The notes: a model not told the origin generated them from the letters alone. Numbered from the stretch's first letter, positions 52,880-62,583 are shown. The stretch is 64,000 nt of DNA from an uncultured Treponema sp. (GCA_946411505.1 CAMKEG010000001.1:496001-560000); one strand, 5' to 3'. Numbers and translations are program-made.

Positions 52880-55800
52880 GAGCTGAGAAGCCGCGAGCGG
52901 GCTTGCGTCAGCATGTACAAGTCCTTTCCCGTTTGGGTCAGTTTGTAAAAGTCCGCGCGCGTTATGTCGTTCCAAGACTTTGGGCCGTACTTTCCGCCTT
53001 GCCATGGATCCAACACAGAAAGCGTCGACGTCTTGTAGTTTTTTTCGTCGGAATAGGTCAGGGAGTCGAACAAGACTGAATGGCCGTCGCCCACGCGCAT
53101 GTGGGTAAAATAGACTTCATCCGTGTTGCGGGCGCTTTCGACCAAACGGTCAAATATGCTTTGCCGGTTGTCGCGCTTGTCAACGACGGCGGAAACGGAA
53201 TAATTCATTCCGTCCTTTTGCAAGCAATCGGCGCCCGCAATCGCGTTGACCGCCTCGGCGTATTTGTCGCCGCCGCCGACCTTATTTTTTTCCGCCACGC
53301 CTTGAGAGTCCTTCAGCTCAAGGAATATATCCTTTTCCTTGAGAATGTCGTTGGCTTCGGAAAGAGTCGTGACATTGCCTGTTATTGCATACGCGATGTA
53401 GGCGGCGGTGGCCAACGTGCAGCCGTAGCTGTATATGTCCGAGGCTTTGGCTTCCGGCTCGTAGGAATATTTTTTATTGGGAACGCCGGCGACAATTTCT
53501 TTTTCCGCTTGGGCTCGGGCGGCCTTTTCAATCTCCTTAAGCTGGGCGGGGCTTGTTTGGCTACCGTGTTTCATGCAGTAGTTTTTGACCTCTTGGTTTA
53601 CAAAGCGCTCGATGGCGTTTTCGCGGGCGATTTTGTTGTATTCATCGGCGGAAATGCTGTCCCCCAAGATGACGTCCAAATTTTTCGCCTCGTTTTGGAA
53701 CCAAGGCTGTTTCATCAAGTCGGTGAAAGAAAGCTTTCCCTGCCCGTCTTGAACGGCCTTTGACCTTGCCTCCGCGTAAAGGGCGTAGACGCCTGACATT
53801 CCTGCCTGGCTGTAGGCGTCCGTCATCGCGACAAAGGACTCCAAGCCGCCGATTGAAGAAATGTCCCTTCCAAGAAGTTTGGCGGCGGCGGTTATCACGG
53901 ACGCGGTTTGAGCCATGGAGGACATCGCCTGGCTTGTGTAAACTTTATTAAGCGCTTCCTGCATCTCCTTCTCTCCGCAATACGAGCCGTCCGCCTTTTT
54001 CATTTTTAAAAGTTCCTTCTCTTTTTCAAAAATCATCTGGTCTTTTTGCAAAAGGTTTTGGTAGGCGCTGTAGGCGGCGATTTTTAAAAGGCCGTCTTTT
54101 CCTTGCCCAAGCAAGGCGGAATCCAAGACAATCACGTTCTCTCCGGCCCGCGAAAAATCGCTTTCGCCCGCGCCGGCCTCAAAGACCAAGATTTTTTTTC
54201 CGTCAAGCAAGTCCTTGGCCAAAGAAAGGTTGTCGCCGCCGCCGGACCAGCCCAAAATGTTTGAGGCCGTCAAAAGGTCGCGGCTTTCATCGCCGCCGTC
54301 TTTAAGCCTTTGAACCGTGGCCACGCTTTGAAGCTCAGCGCAGGCGGCGTCGATTTTGTCCAAAGACATATAGGCGCCTCCCCGTCCAAAGCCTGCGGAA
54401 AATTTTCCGTCGCGGAAGCCCAGCTCCAAAAGGCCTACGCCATTTATTCCAAGCAAGTTTATGGAAAAATCTCCGGTGGCCAAATAGGAGGCCGCCTCCC
54501 CCGCCAAGGAGCCTACAATTGAGTTTAGGTTTGCACGGCCGCCAAAAACGGACGGGCAAAGAAGGACGCCTTGCGCGTCAAAGGAATCGGCCGCCGCCAT
54601 AAGGCCGCCCGCAAGAGCGCTCGCCGCTCCGCTTAAGGCGCCGCCACTTGACCATGCCTGCGCGGCCCGCTCCCAGTCCATTCTTCCGCTTAAAAAGTCA
54701 AACGCGTTTACATAACCTGCGGCCACGTTGGTCGTGTAACCGGTGACCGCGTTTTGCGCGGCGTCAAAAACGGCGCCTCCAGGCCCGCTTTTCAACATTT
54801 CGTAGGCGGACTTTATGGACGAGCCAATCGAGTTGACCGCCGAGCCGACGGCGCCTGACACCGCGCCTATGGCCGCTTGCCTTAAGGCGGAGTTGATGGT
54901 TTCGTCCCAAGTCTTATAGCCAAGAACAAGGTCCGCGGCCCCAAAGACAATGTCGTCAACATATTTTATGAACACAAGGGGGCCGCAAGTTGAAACGACT
55001 TCGCAAACTACGCTCGCGACATCCCTAAGGGTCGGAAGCTTCAAGCCGTCAAGGCCAATGTCAAAAAGCTGCTGGTCATAAACGGCCTTCGAAAACTCCG
55101 CGTAGCCGGCGGAATTTCTAATCGAGTTCCACTGGTAGTCAAGCATTATCAATCCCATTTGGCCGGAGCCGTAGCATTGAACGTTGCGGTCCAATGAAAG
55201 ACGGGGGTCGACTTTGTCAACAAAGACAGGCGCCTCGCCGACGTGCTCCTTGAATTTTCCCTTTGCCGCGCCGTCCTTGTCTCCAAAAATTTCGGCGGTC
55301 CAGCTTTGAAGAATTCTGGCAAATTCTTCCATTTTTTTCATCGCGGAATGGCCTTCAGTTCCCGGATAAGCGGCGGAAGAAAAGTTAAACTCCGGCCGGG
55401 GCGCGACAAACCACTCATAACGGTGAACCCACTGCGTTTCCCTTTTTGTTGAAAAAAGCGTAGAGTCCACAATCGCGTTCCGATGAATCAGGGGGTCAAC
55501 TTTATAGCCGCTTCCCCTCACCATGTTCAGCTCCCATTTTTCCAAGCCTTCGTTTTGGCTGTCAATCGCCCCAAGGCGCTCCTTGACAGCTTCTTCCGTC
55601 TGGGCGGCGAACGCTTGGAGAGCGCTTTTCGCGGCGGCCGCCTGCATGTCATTTTGCAGCTCTTGGCTGGCCCGCATGGCCTTGTCCAAGTCCTTTAAAA
55701 GGGAAGCGTCGATTTTGTCCGACAAAAAGGCGCTTTGGGCCAAGTCTGCGTCTTTTGCGAAAACGGAAAGATTTTGCGCAGTCCGCAAAAAGCGCTCGAA

Positions 55801-58800
55801 CTTTTCCGAATCGCACAAAGAGTCAAGGTACTTGTCCATCCGGCTTTTTGGAAGAGGCTGGGATTTTTGCGCAAAGGACCAGCCTATGTCCAAATCCACG
55901 GCGGAGGCTTGGTATTGCCTTGAAATCCAGTCTTCCTTTGCCCTCAAAAATTCTTCGCACGACTTTGCCCAATCGTCGTTGGCCTCTTTGTATTTTTTGT
56001 TCCACTCGCTTGCCCAAAGGTTGAAATCGCCCTCAATCTTGCTTTCCGCGCCGACCCACTCCCTTTGGGCGGCGGCCGTCAAAAGGGAGTTCTTTTCATT
56101 CCAACTTTCATAAAGCCCTTGCGCGTCGGAAATTAAATTTTCGCAAAGAGAGCGCTTTAAGTCCGTCTTTTTTTGGCAAGAATGCATAAGCGCCTCGGAA
56201 CGCAAATTGAGGCAGTCGGAAATCATGTCGGCCTGATATTCCTCAAGCTCCTGGCCGTAATTGACAGGCATTGGCGCAAGGGCGTCCTTGGAATAAAAAG
56301 AAATCAAGTCCTTGTAATATTCCGCTTTATTAAAAGTCAATTTTCCGTCGTTCTCCAAGACATATTCATCCAATTCGGCCTTTTTTGCCGCGCGGTTTTC
56401 TTGCAAAATGGCCGCCATTCTTTCCAAAACGGCGCCGACCGTGAAAAACTTTTCTTCGCGCGTCACCTGGTTAAAAAGCTCTCTCAAAGTTCCGTCGCCT
56501 TTTGTCGAATCATGCGTCGCAAAAAAGTATTCCGAAAATTCCGCCTTGGCGTCCTCTTCAAAAAGATGGTCAAGGGACCTCTTGAACTCTTTCCAAGAAA
56601 TACAATCAGACGAAGGCTTCTCGTCTCCGGAAACAAGCAAATTTAAGATGTCGCTTTCTTTCTGGCGGCTGTCCCTCGCCTCGCCAAGCTTGGCGCGATA
56701 TTTATTGTAGCCTTTTTCCGCCTCCGCAAGGTTTGCGGCATAGCCCTCCATGACGCAAGAGATGTCGGACAAAGTCTCCCAAAGTTTTAGCGCCACAGAC
56801 TGAAACGAAACCGCCAGCGCGGTAAAACAGGCGGCGACAGGCTCGGCCCAAGAGCCGACGGCAGGAATGCAGGCTATCGCAAGGAAGACGGCGGCAAGCG
56901 CGAAGTTGACCGCCGCGCAGACCTGCCAAACGCCGGCCGTTTGATTAGTGGCGGAAAAAGGGCTTCTCAAGGCGTAGAGCCTAAGGGAAGAGTCCTGCAA
57001 TTGATTGATTTCCATGTTGCGAGATATGTTCAAGTTGGAAAGCAAAATGAATTTAGCGACGTCCTCCTCGCCGCCGGCGGAAAGAACCCGCGAATAAGCT
57101 TCATCGATGACAAGACTTCGCCCCTCATTGTAAGCGGAGGCCAAGTCCACGCCGTGAACCGTATCCGGCAAATCGCCTATTTTGTAATTGTCGTTTATAA
57201 AGGGGTCTTCGCCGGGTCTGAGCCATTGGGAGCGCGTGAAAATGTCGAAAAAAGTTTTATGCCGCAAAGCCGCCAAAGCCAAGTCCGTCATTGAATAAGG
57301 CTTCTTGTCAAGGGAATCAATAAATTCAATCGCGTCTTGCTTGGCTTGGCTGCATTTATATTCGCTTCCGTATATGTCGGTCTGAACAACGCTCTTGTCG
57401 CAATAGTAAGTTCTTAAAAGGCTTTCTTTTTCCTCGGAATTCTGTCCGGCGCCGTCCAAGCCAAAAGAATATTTTCCGTCAGGAAGAAGCTTCACTGAAA
57501 CCAAGCTCATCGCGCTTGAAGGAATTTCAAAGGCCGCGCCGCCGGCCGCGTCTTGGACTATTTGGTCGGTCGCGGCCCGCTCATGCGCTTGGGCCTTGCA
57601 AAGCCTTTCCTTTTGCGCGGCGACTTCCTTGCTATGCTTATAAAGCAAGGCGCGGGCCTTATAGCATTGAACATAGCTGTCCTTGTATTCTTCCAAGAGT
57701 TTTGAAGGCGCCTCCTGCTGAACGGCGTTCAAAAACTCAAGGCGGCCTTTTGTTTCGTCGCGCCGCGCTTTGGCCTCGTCCAATTTTTTTTGAATGTCAT
57801 AATCGCCGCGCAAATACTCATTCTGTCCGTAAAAATAAATTTCTTCCGCCAAACGAAAAGAAAAACGCGCGTCCTTGACTTTTTCATAGAGGCCGGCGCA
57901 TTCTTCCAAAATCAAATTGTATTCGTCGCAAAGGCGGCTATAAACGTTGACGGCGCTTTCGGGAGAAAGGCCGCTCGCCTCCTCAAGCTTTTTGGAATAG
58001 TCCTCGCGCGCTCTTTTTATCTCCGCCTCTTGCTTGGACAAGAGGACGCTCATCTCATAATATTTTTTTGAAGGATTAAGGCAAAACTTGGCGCTTTTCT
58101 CTATTTCGTCAAGAAGCGGGATGCGGCCGTCCAATATTTCCAAGAAATTCGCTTCGTCAAAATTAGAAGGCGCCTCGCGTTCCTTCCGCGTCAAAAAATA
58201 TTCCTCGTAAACGCCGGAATAATAATTGACGCCTGCAATTTCTTTATAGCTAAAGAATGAGCCAAGCTCTTGCAAAGATTTTTTGGCGGCCAGCTCCTTT
58301 CCGATATTATTGCGGCCGTCCTCAAGCGCCTTTTTGTACAAGGAAAGAATTTTTTTGTCGGAAAGGCGCAAACCCTCGGCGGCCAGATCCAAGGCGCCAA
58401 AATAATCGTCAATGCTGTCTCTAGGAAAGACGTCAATCGCTTGGGCCAGAGACGCCCTGGCCGCCTCATATTTTTCATCGGCAAGGGCAAAGGAGTATTG
58501 TCCGTATTTTTCCATGACAGGCGCAAAATCCTCGTTGCCGTCAAAAAATTCATGGATTTCTTGGGCGCTCCCGTCCAACAAAAGCAAGGCGGCCTCGCGG
58601 TTTTCCAACTCGCGCTCCGCTTCCGCGCAAAGGCCTTCTAGGGCGTCCTCCGTTTCCGGGTCAACTTTCCCGGAGGCGTCCCGCTCGTCAATTTTTTCGC
58701 GCAAAAGTTCCGCCTTGTCCTTGTCCAAAAGCGCCAAATCCTCCAAGATTAAACCCAGGGCCTCCGCGTCAAAAACTTCCGAAAGCGCAATTTCCCGCAA

Positions 58801-61164
58801 AGCGTCGCAAATCTGGCAAAGCCTTTCCATCGACAAAGATTTAGGGCAAAGCGCGTCTTGCGCCAAAATCCGCTCCTTTGCCTCCAGCGCCGCTTCGCCC
58901 AAATCGACGCCGTCCATGACGGAAAAATCCGCCTGCATTCCTTGGGAGCCGTTTTCGATTCCGTCCCTTACCGCAAGGGCCGCGCCCATAAAGGCCTCGT
59001 CCTCTTTTTGCCGCTCAAAGGCGGAATAGGAGCCAAGCAAGGCCGCGAAAGTTTCTTCGGAAACGTTAAGGCTGTTGTATTTGTTTATAAGGTTTGAGAG
59101 CGCCGAATACGAAAAGTTTTTGTACAAGTCGTCCCGCTCGTCATAGATTTGGTCATACTTTTGCCTTTCCGCCTCCAGCTTTTCCATCGCGTCAAGCGCC
59201 TCTTTGAAGGCCAACGAATATTTTTCCTTGGCCAGCTCCGTCTCAAGGCCTTTTTGCGAGGAAAGCGCGAGGGCCTCCTCATATTCTTTTTTCGCCGCCG
59301 CCAAGCGCTCGCGGGCGGCCGTCAGGTTGGCCTCAGTTTTTTCCGCATTGTCAATGTCGCTGTATGTATTTTTTGAGTAATCCAACAATTCCTCAAGGAT
59401 GTCGACGCGCTCATTAAGGGAAGACAAAAGGGATTGCGCCTGCTTTTTTTCAATCGAAAGGTCGTCGCAATCTGTCAAGTCTAAAATCGCATCGTCGCCA
59501 AGAGCGCCCAACGATTCATCCGCCTTCGCCGAATATTTGTCTACCAAATCCAGCCAGTCAAAAAGTTCCGCGGACGACGTCCATAATGACGAGCCCATGC
59601 CAAGGCAGTTCCAATACTCCTCGCAAACGGCGTTGGCGCCAAAGTAGAATTTGCAATATAAAAGCTCCCTGCAGGCTTTTTCTATTTCTTCCACGGAGGA
59701 AAACTCTGAACAGGAGAGAACGCATTCGGCGATTCTGTCTATTTGGGCAAGAACGCCAAGTTCATACGGATAGGAAAAATCGCAAAGGACGCCGAGATAA
59801 AAAAAAGCGCTTCTTTGCGTCGAATAAAAATTTTGGAAACTCTGGACAAAGTCCCGCTTCCATTCTTGAACTTCATTTCTTAAATCGTTTGTCGAAACGG
59901 AACTTATGGAAGTCCGCCTTCCAAACTCGCAATCTTCGGTCTTCCAATACGAATAAAGGCCGTTGTACTTGTCCGACCAGCGGGCGTACCAATTGTCAAT
60001 CCCGTCTTGGGCCGTTTTTAAAATGGCGCGGCTTTGTTCATACGCGGACACATGGGCGGCGGCAAGGCTTTCCTTTTGGTTGGCCTCCAACGCCAAGGAT
60101 TGCTGGAACTCCAGCATGAATTCGGACAGCTCTTCATAAAGGTCGGAAAACTTTTTTTGCCATTCGCGCTCCCCGTCCTCGATTTGAGCCGCGATTTTCT
60201 TTGTCCACGCCTCTTTGCGTGCCTGCAATTCTTGGTAGGCGTCCTGCCAGTTTTTCACGTCTTCCGAATAAAGGCTCTCCGCGTTTTTTTCCCATTCCGA
60301 ACGGGCGGACAAAAAATCCGCCTCGGCGTCCTCCCATTTTTGAAGGCCGATTTCCAATTCCCTTTCAAATTGCAAAAGCCAGCCGTCGTCTTTTTCATTC
60401 GCGCGATGGACGTCGCCGCCGCCGGCCTCCTTCGCTTCCGTTTCAAGCGAGTTGAAGAGCCTTTCCACCGCGCGCCCGCTTTCGCCTTCGATTTGGGACG
60501 CCAGCTTGTCGGCTATCGTCAAGGCAGCTTGGCTGTCGCTCGCCTTTTTCAACGAGGAATGGTCGTACAAAAGTTCGTTCATCAAGGCGTTGCAAATTTT
60601 CTCCTCCACAAAATATAAGTCCGCCCTTTCCTCCTCCCGGGAATTTTCGTCCAAGTATTTTTGGACAATTTTCTCCGCCTCTTTTTCCCAGGCGGCTTTT
60701 GCGTCGTAAATGTTTTCCTTGGAAACAATCCTGCTTGCGTTTCCGTCAGCGTCCGTAAAATAAAAATCCTTCGCCGCCTTTTGAAGCTCCTCGTAAAGGC
60801 CGCTCTTTTTCGCGCCTTCGATTTCCAAAGACTCTTTTTCCAAAAGCCAGCGCTCATAGGCGGCTTTTGCCTCGCTTTCCAAATCCCGCTCCAAAGCCTC
60901 CCGCAGGCCCGTCCATTCGTCAAAGCCCAAAAGCTTCAGCTCCAAGGCGCCTTGCTCCCACTCAAAAAGAGCGGCCGCGATTCCCTCGTCAGCCATGCGC
61001 TCAAAGACGGCCTGGTCGTTTTGGCAAGCCGCGCGTTCCAGGTACAAGTTCAGCGTCCTTTGCCCGGCCATAAAAGTTTTGGCGTAATCGGCCGCAAAAA
61101 GAATGTTGGCCGAGTAGACAAGAACGGCCGCCAGCGCCCAAATCCTAAAAAGAAAATTCTTCAA
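52876..61164 (-). CDS. giant secreted-type protein with C-terminal C39-like cysteine-peptidase-like domain
   Basis: A 2762-residue protein with a signal peptide (hydrophobic residues 6-24, cleavage near LFAAD). Residues 30-1350 are helical, Glu/Lys/Ala/Trp-rich and probably coiled coil. A hydrophobic block follows at about 1406-1460, more helical sequence to about 1850, and Gly/Ala/Ser-rich hydrophobic segments at about 2052-2190. The C-terminal 200 residues resemble a peptidase C39-like papain fold: YGCTLATAAYIAYA near 2580 (Cys), GDGHSVLFDS near 2692 (His) and LDPWQGGKYGP near 2718 (Asp). The overall plan recalls contact-dependent or polymorphic toxins and large leptospiral TIGR04388-type proteins. 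No immunity gene is seen. Start: TTG at 61164, seven bases after AGGAGG; TTG at 61170 is too close. Confidence 0.8.
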   Translation of the reverse strand: MKNFLFRIWALAAVLVYSANILFAADYAKTFMAGQRTLNLYLERAACQNDQAVFERMADEGIAAALFEWEQGALELKLLGFDEWTGLREALERDLESEAKAAYERWLLEKESLEIEGAKKSGLYEELQKAAKDFYFTDADGNASRIVSKENIYDAKAAWEKEAEKIVQKYLDENSREEERADLYFVEEKICNALMNELLYDHSSLKKASDSQAALTIADKLASQIEGESGRAVERLFNSLETEAKEAGGGDVHRANEKDDGWLLQFERELEIGLQKWEDAEADFLSARSEWEKNAESLYSEDVKNWQDAYQELQARKEAWTKKIAAQIEDGEREWQKKFSDLYEELSEFMLEFQQSLALEANQKESLAAAHVSAYEQSRAILKTAQDGIDNWYARWSDKYNGLYSYWKTEDCEFGRRTSISSVSTNDLRNEVQEWKRDFVQSFQNFYSTQRSAFFYLGVLCDFSYPYELGVLAQIDRIAECVLSCSEFSSVEEIEKACRELLYCKFYFGANAVCEEYWNCLGMGSSLWTSSAELFDWLDLVDKYSAKADESLGALGDDAILDLTDCDDLSIEKKQAQSLLSSLNERVDILEELLDYSKNTYSDIDNAEKTEANLTAARERLAAAKKEYEEALALSSQKGLETELAKEKYSLAFKEALDAMEKLEAERQKYDQIYDERDDLYKNFSYSALSNLINKYNSLNVSEETFAALLGSYSAFERQKEDEAFMGAALAVRDGIENGSQGMQADFSVMDGVDLGEAALEAKERILAQDALCPKSLSMERLCQICDALREIALSEVFDAEALGLILEDLALLDKDKAELLREKIDERDASGKVDPETEDALEGLCAEAERELENREAALLLLDGSAQEIHEFFDGNEDFAPVMEKYGQYSFALADEKYEAARASLAQAIDVFPRDSIDDYFGALDLAAEGLRLSDKKILSLYKKALEDGRNNIGKELAAKKSLQELGSFFSYKEIAGVNYYSGVYEEYFLTRKEREAPSNFDEANFLEILDGRIPLLDEIEKSAKFCLNPSKKYYEMSVLLSKQEAEIKRAREDYSKKLEEASGLSPESAVNVYSRLCDEYNLILEECAGLYEKVKDARFSFRLAEEIYFYGQNEYLRGDYDIQKKLDEAKARRDETKGRLEFLNAVQQEAPSKLLEEYKDSYVQCYKARALLYKHSKEVAAQKERLCKAQAHERAATDQIVQDAAGGAAFEIPSSAMSLVSVKLLPDGKYSFGLDGAGQNSEEKESLLRTYYCDKSVVQTDIYGSEYKCSQAKQDAIEFIDSLDKKPYSMTDLALAALRHKTFFDIFTRSQWLRPGEDPFINDNYKIGDLPDTVHGVDLASAYNEGRSLVIDEAYSRVLSAGGEEDVAKFILLSNLNISRNMEINQLQDSSLRLYALRSPFSATNQTAGVWQVCAAVNFALAAVFLAIACIPAVGSWAEPVAACFTALAVSFQSVALKLWETLSDISCVMEGYAANLAEAEKGYNKYRAKLGEARDSRQKESDILNLLVSGDEKPSSDCISWKEFKRSLDHLFEEDAKAEFSEYFFATHDSTKGDGTLRELFNQVTREEKFFTVGAVLERMAAILQENRAAKKAELDEYVLENDGKLTFNKAEYYKDLISFYSKDALAPMPVNYGQELEEYQADMISDCLNLRSEALMHSCQKKTDLKRSLCENLISDAQGLYESWNEKNSLLTAAAQREWVGAESKIEGDFNLWASEWNKKYKEANDDWAKSCEEFLRAKEDWISRQYQASAVDLDIGWSFAQKSQPLPKSRMDKYLDSLCDSEKFERFLRTAQNLSVFAKDADLAQSAFLSDKIDASLLKDLDKAMRASQELQNDMQAAAAKSALQAFAAQTEEAVKERLGAIDSQNEGLEKWELNMVRGSGYKVDPLIHRNAIVDSTLFSTKRETQWVHRYEWFVAPRPEFNFSSAAYPGTEGHSAMKKMEEFARILQSWTAEIFGDKDGAAKGKFKEHVGEAPVFVDKVDPRLSLDRNVQCYGSGQMGLIMLDYQWNSIRNSAGYAEFSKAVYDQQLFDIGLDGLKLPTLRDVASVVCEVVSTCGPLVFIKYVDDIVFGAADLVLGYKTWDETINSALRQAAIGAVSGAVGSAVNSIGSSIKSAYEMLKSGPGGAVFDAAQNAVTGYTTNVAAGYVNAFDFLSGRMDWERAAQAWSSGGALSGAASALAGGLMAAADSFDAQGVLLCPSVFGGRANLNSIVGSLAGEAASYLATGDFSINLLGINGVGLLELGFRDGKFSAGFGRGGAYMSLDKIDAACAELQSVATVQRLKDGGDESRDLLTASNILGWSGGGDNLSLAKDLLDGKKILVFEAGAGESDFSRAGENVIVLDSALLGQGKDGLLKIAAYSAYQNLLQKDQMIFEKEKELLKMKKADGSYCGEKEMQEALNKVYTSQAMSSMAQTASVITAAAKLLGRDISSIGGLESFVAMTDAYSQAGMSGVYALYAEARSKAVQDGQGKLSFTDLMKQPWFQNEAKNLDVILGDSISADEYNKIARENAIERFVNQEVKNYCMKHGSQTSPAQLKEIEKAARAQAEKEIVAGVPNKKYSYEPEAKASDIYSYGCTLATAAYIAYAITGNVTTLSEANDILKEKDIFLELKDSQGVAEKNKVGGGDKYAEAVNAIAGADCLQKDGMNYSVSAVVDKRDNRQSIFDRLVESARNTDEVYFTHMRVGDGHSVLFDSLTYSDEKNYKTSTLSVLDPWQGGKYGPKSWNDITRADFYKLTQTGKDLYMLTQARSRLLSS

Positions 61165-61168
61165 AATC

Positions 61169-61194
61169 AAGCCTCCTTGCTAATAGGTAGGCTT
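61169..61194. promoter_or_regulatory. hairpin that can sequester the ribosome binding site of the giant gene
   Basis: Plus strand AAGCCTCC (61169-61176) pairs with GGTAGGCTT (61186-61194), one bulge. In the giant gene's mRNA this stem covers AGGAGG. Read on the plus strand it is followed by TTTTT and could instead be a weak terminator. Its role is undecided. Confidence 0.5.
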
Positions 61195-61290
61195 TTTAGT
61201 TCATTTATAGCGAATTTTCAAAAATTATAACAAAAAATTATCATCATTTTTTGTGGAACTGAAATTTAAGAAAAGAAGGAGCTTTCGCTC

Positions 61291-61319
61291 TTGAAATATT
61301 TTTGGAATCTCGTTATAAT
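61291..61319 (+). promoter_or_regulatory. promoter of tRNA-Arg / tRNA-Gly
   Basis: TTGAAA (61291-61296), 17-bp spacer, TATAAT (61314-61319). Start near 61326, seven bases before tRNA-Arg. Confidence 0.75.
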
Positions 61320-61332
61320 AGCTGTGTTTTTA

Positions 61333-61406
<74 letters not shown>

Positions 61407-61411
61407 TACTT

Positions 61412-61482
61412 GCGGTAGTAATACAACGGTAGTATGCGCGCTTCCCAAGCCCGATACGCGGGTCCGACTCCCGTCTACCGCT
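61412..61482 (+). tRNA. aberrant tRNA-Gly (anticodon CCC)
   Basis: Acceptor GCGGTAG pairs fully with CTACCGC, discriminator T, D-arm ATAC/GTAT, anticodon loop TTCCCAA. Two defects are visible: a C-C mismatch in the middle of the anticodon stem (CGCGC/GCCCG), and the T-loop reads TCCGACT, with C in place of the near-universal T55. It may be a decaying tRNA gene or a specialised tRNA. Its 3' end is duplicated at 61651. Confidence 0.75.
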
Positions 61483-61551
61483 TTAGGCCTTCCTATCAAA
61501 AACAGCAATCCAAAACCATTTTTTTATTCAAACCAAAAGAGGACCCGCCGC
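61460..61551 (+). repeat. direct repeat copy 1 (tRNA-Gly 3' end plus downstream block)
   Basis: Block A (61460-61483, 24 bp: T-arm and acceptor 3' half) and block B (61529-61551, beginning CAAACCAAAAGAGG) recur exactly at 61651-61674 and 61721-61743. The 45 bases between the blocks are not conserved. Confidence 0.85.
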
Positions 61552-61650
61552 AGCGAGCGCCGAGCAGGGGCGAGGAAGAGGCGGCAGGACGCCGCCGGAA
61601 GCGAGCGAAGTCGCCCGGAAGGAGCGCTCAAGGAGGAGCGCGACTGGAGG
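61552..61650. other. GC-rich palindromic spacer between repeat copies
   Basis: About 99 bases of GC-rich, purine-heavy sequence with two hairpins, GGCGGC-AGGAC-GCCGCC and GCGCTC-AAGGAG-GAGCGC. No credible gene. It may be what is left of an inserted element. Confidence 0.5.
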
Positions 61651-61743
61651 GGGTCCGACTCCCGTCTACCGCTTAGAGCCAGCCCAACAAGAATTGTAAT
61701 ACAAAGCCTTATTTTTTTTTCAAACCAAAAGAGGACCCGCCGC
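61651..61743 (+). repeat. direct repeat copy 2 (partial tRNA-Gly 3' end plus downstream block)
   Basis: Repeats blocks A and B of 61460-61551 at a spacing of 191-192 bp. Only the tRNA 3' half is present. Block B ends one base before the stop codon of the DUF5718-like gene. Confidence 0.85.
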
Positions 61744-62583
61744 TTATAAAACCACGCGCTGGCAAAGGAGCGAGACTCCTTCCGCTTTTTCTCCGCTCAA
61801 GATCATGCTTTCAATTTTTTCTTTTGGGCAGGAATCAGGATACACCGCGACTATGGAGTCGTCGCCGCCTAGCAAAAAATTTTTCTTTCCAAAGTCGCTG
61901 TAGCGGGTGGCTCCAACGCTTACAAAAATTTTTGTCGGAAAGCGCGCCGCCTTTAAATATGAATGGACGTTTTCCGCCGGTCCCGCGTCCTCTTGATTGT
62001 TCAGCTTGTCCAAAAGCCAGCCGTTCAATTTTTTTCCAAAATACGAGTAGCCGTTCACGGGGCTGTCCTCCCCGTATTCAAAAAGCTTTCCGTCGCGGCG
62101 CAAGTAGGAGGCGATTCTATAGCGGTCAAAAATTCCGGGCTCAACCTTTATCGCGTCGGCGGAAAAGCCCTTGCTTGACGGGCCCCAGTTTTTTTTCACG
62201 CTGATTTTTAGCGCCCCCTCTTTTCTGATTGAAACGTCGTTGGACGCGCCAAAAAAACGCGGCTCCAAAGAAAGAAGATTTTCGCCTTGCCAGAGCGCGT
62301 CAAAGACAATGGCCATCTCAGGCTCGATTTGAATTTTTTCTTCGCCCTTTGGAAAAATTATTTTGTCCGCGTCAAAAGGAAAAACGTTAAGGAAGGCCGG
62401 CGCCGCTCCAACGCCGCCGCCGCAAACGGCGGGAATGTAAGTGGGAAAAAGAGCCTTTGGAGCCGAAGCGTCCGCCACCTTTATCCCCTTGAAATTTTCT
62501 GCCTCGCCCGCCTGCTCCAAGTGGCCCGTAAAATTTCCCGCAACGCCAAAGCACGCCGCGTCACGCAAATCGATTGTTTCCAT
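61744..62583 (-). CDS. DUF5718-like protein
   Basis: A 279-residue soluble protein. The N-terminal tract FGVAGNFTGHLEQAGEAENF near residue 13 matches what I recall of the DUF5718 family, which is conserved but uncharacterised; FPFDADKIIFPKGEEKIQIEPEM near 80 (in parts: FPFDADKIIFPK, GEEKIQIEPEM) recalls fumarylacetoacetate-hydrolase-like folds, with acidic residues that could bind metal. No signal peptide or membrane segment. The start at 62583 gives the family-like N-terminus; the frame is open to 62631, and no strong ribosome binding site decides. It lies alone between tRNA-Gly and tRNA-Pro and ends directly at the second tRNA repeat. Confidence 0.72.
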   Translation of the reverse strand: METIDLRDAACFGVAGNFTGHLEQAGEAENFKGIKVADASAPKALFPTYIPAVCGGGVGAAPAFLNVFPFDADKIIFPKGEEKIQIEPEMAIVFDALWQGENLLSLEPRFFGASNDVSIRKEGALKISVKKNWGPSSKGFSADAIKVEPGIFDRYRIASYLRRDGKLFEYGEDSPVNGYSYFGKKLNGWLLDKLNNQEDAGPAENVHSYLKAARFPTKIFVSVGATRYSDFGKKNFLLGGDDSIVAVYPDSCPKEKIESMILSGEKAEGVSLLCQRVVL

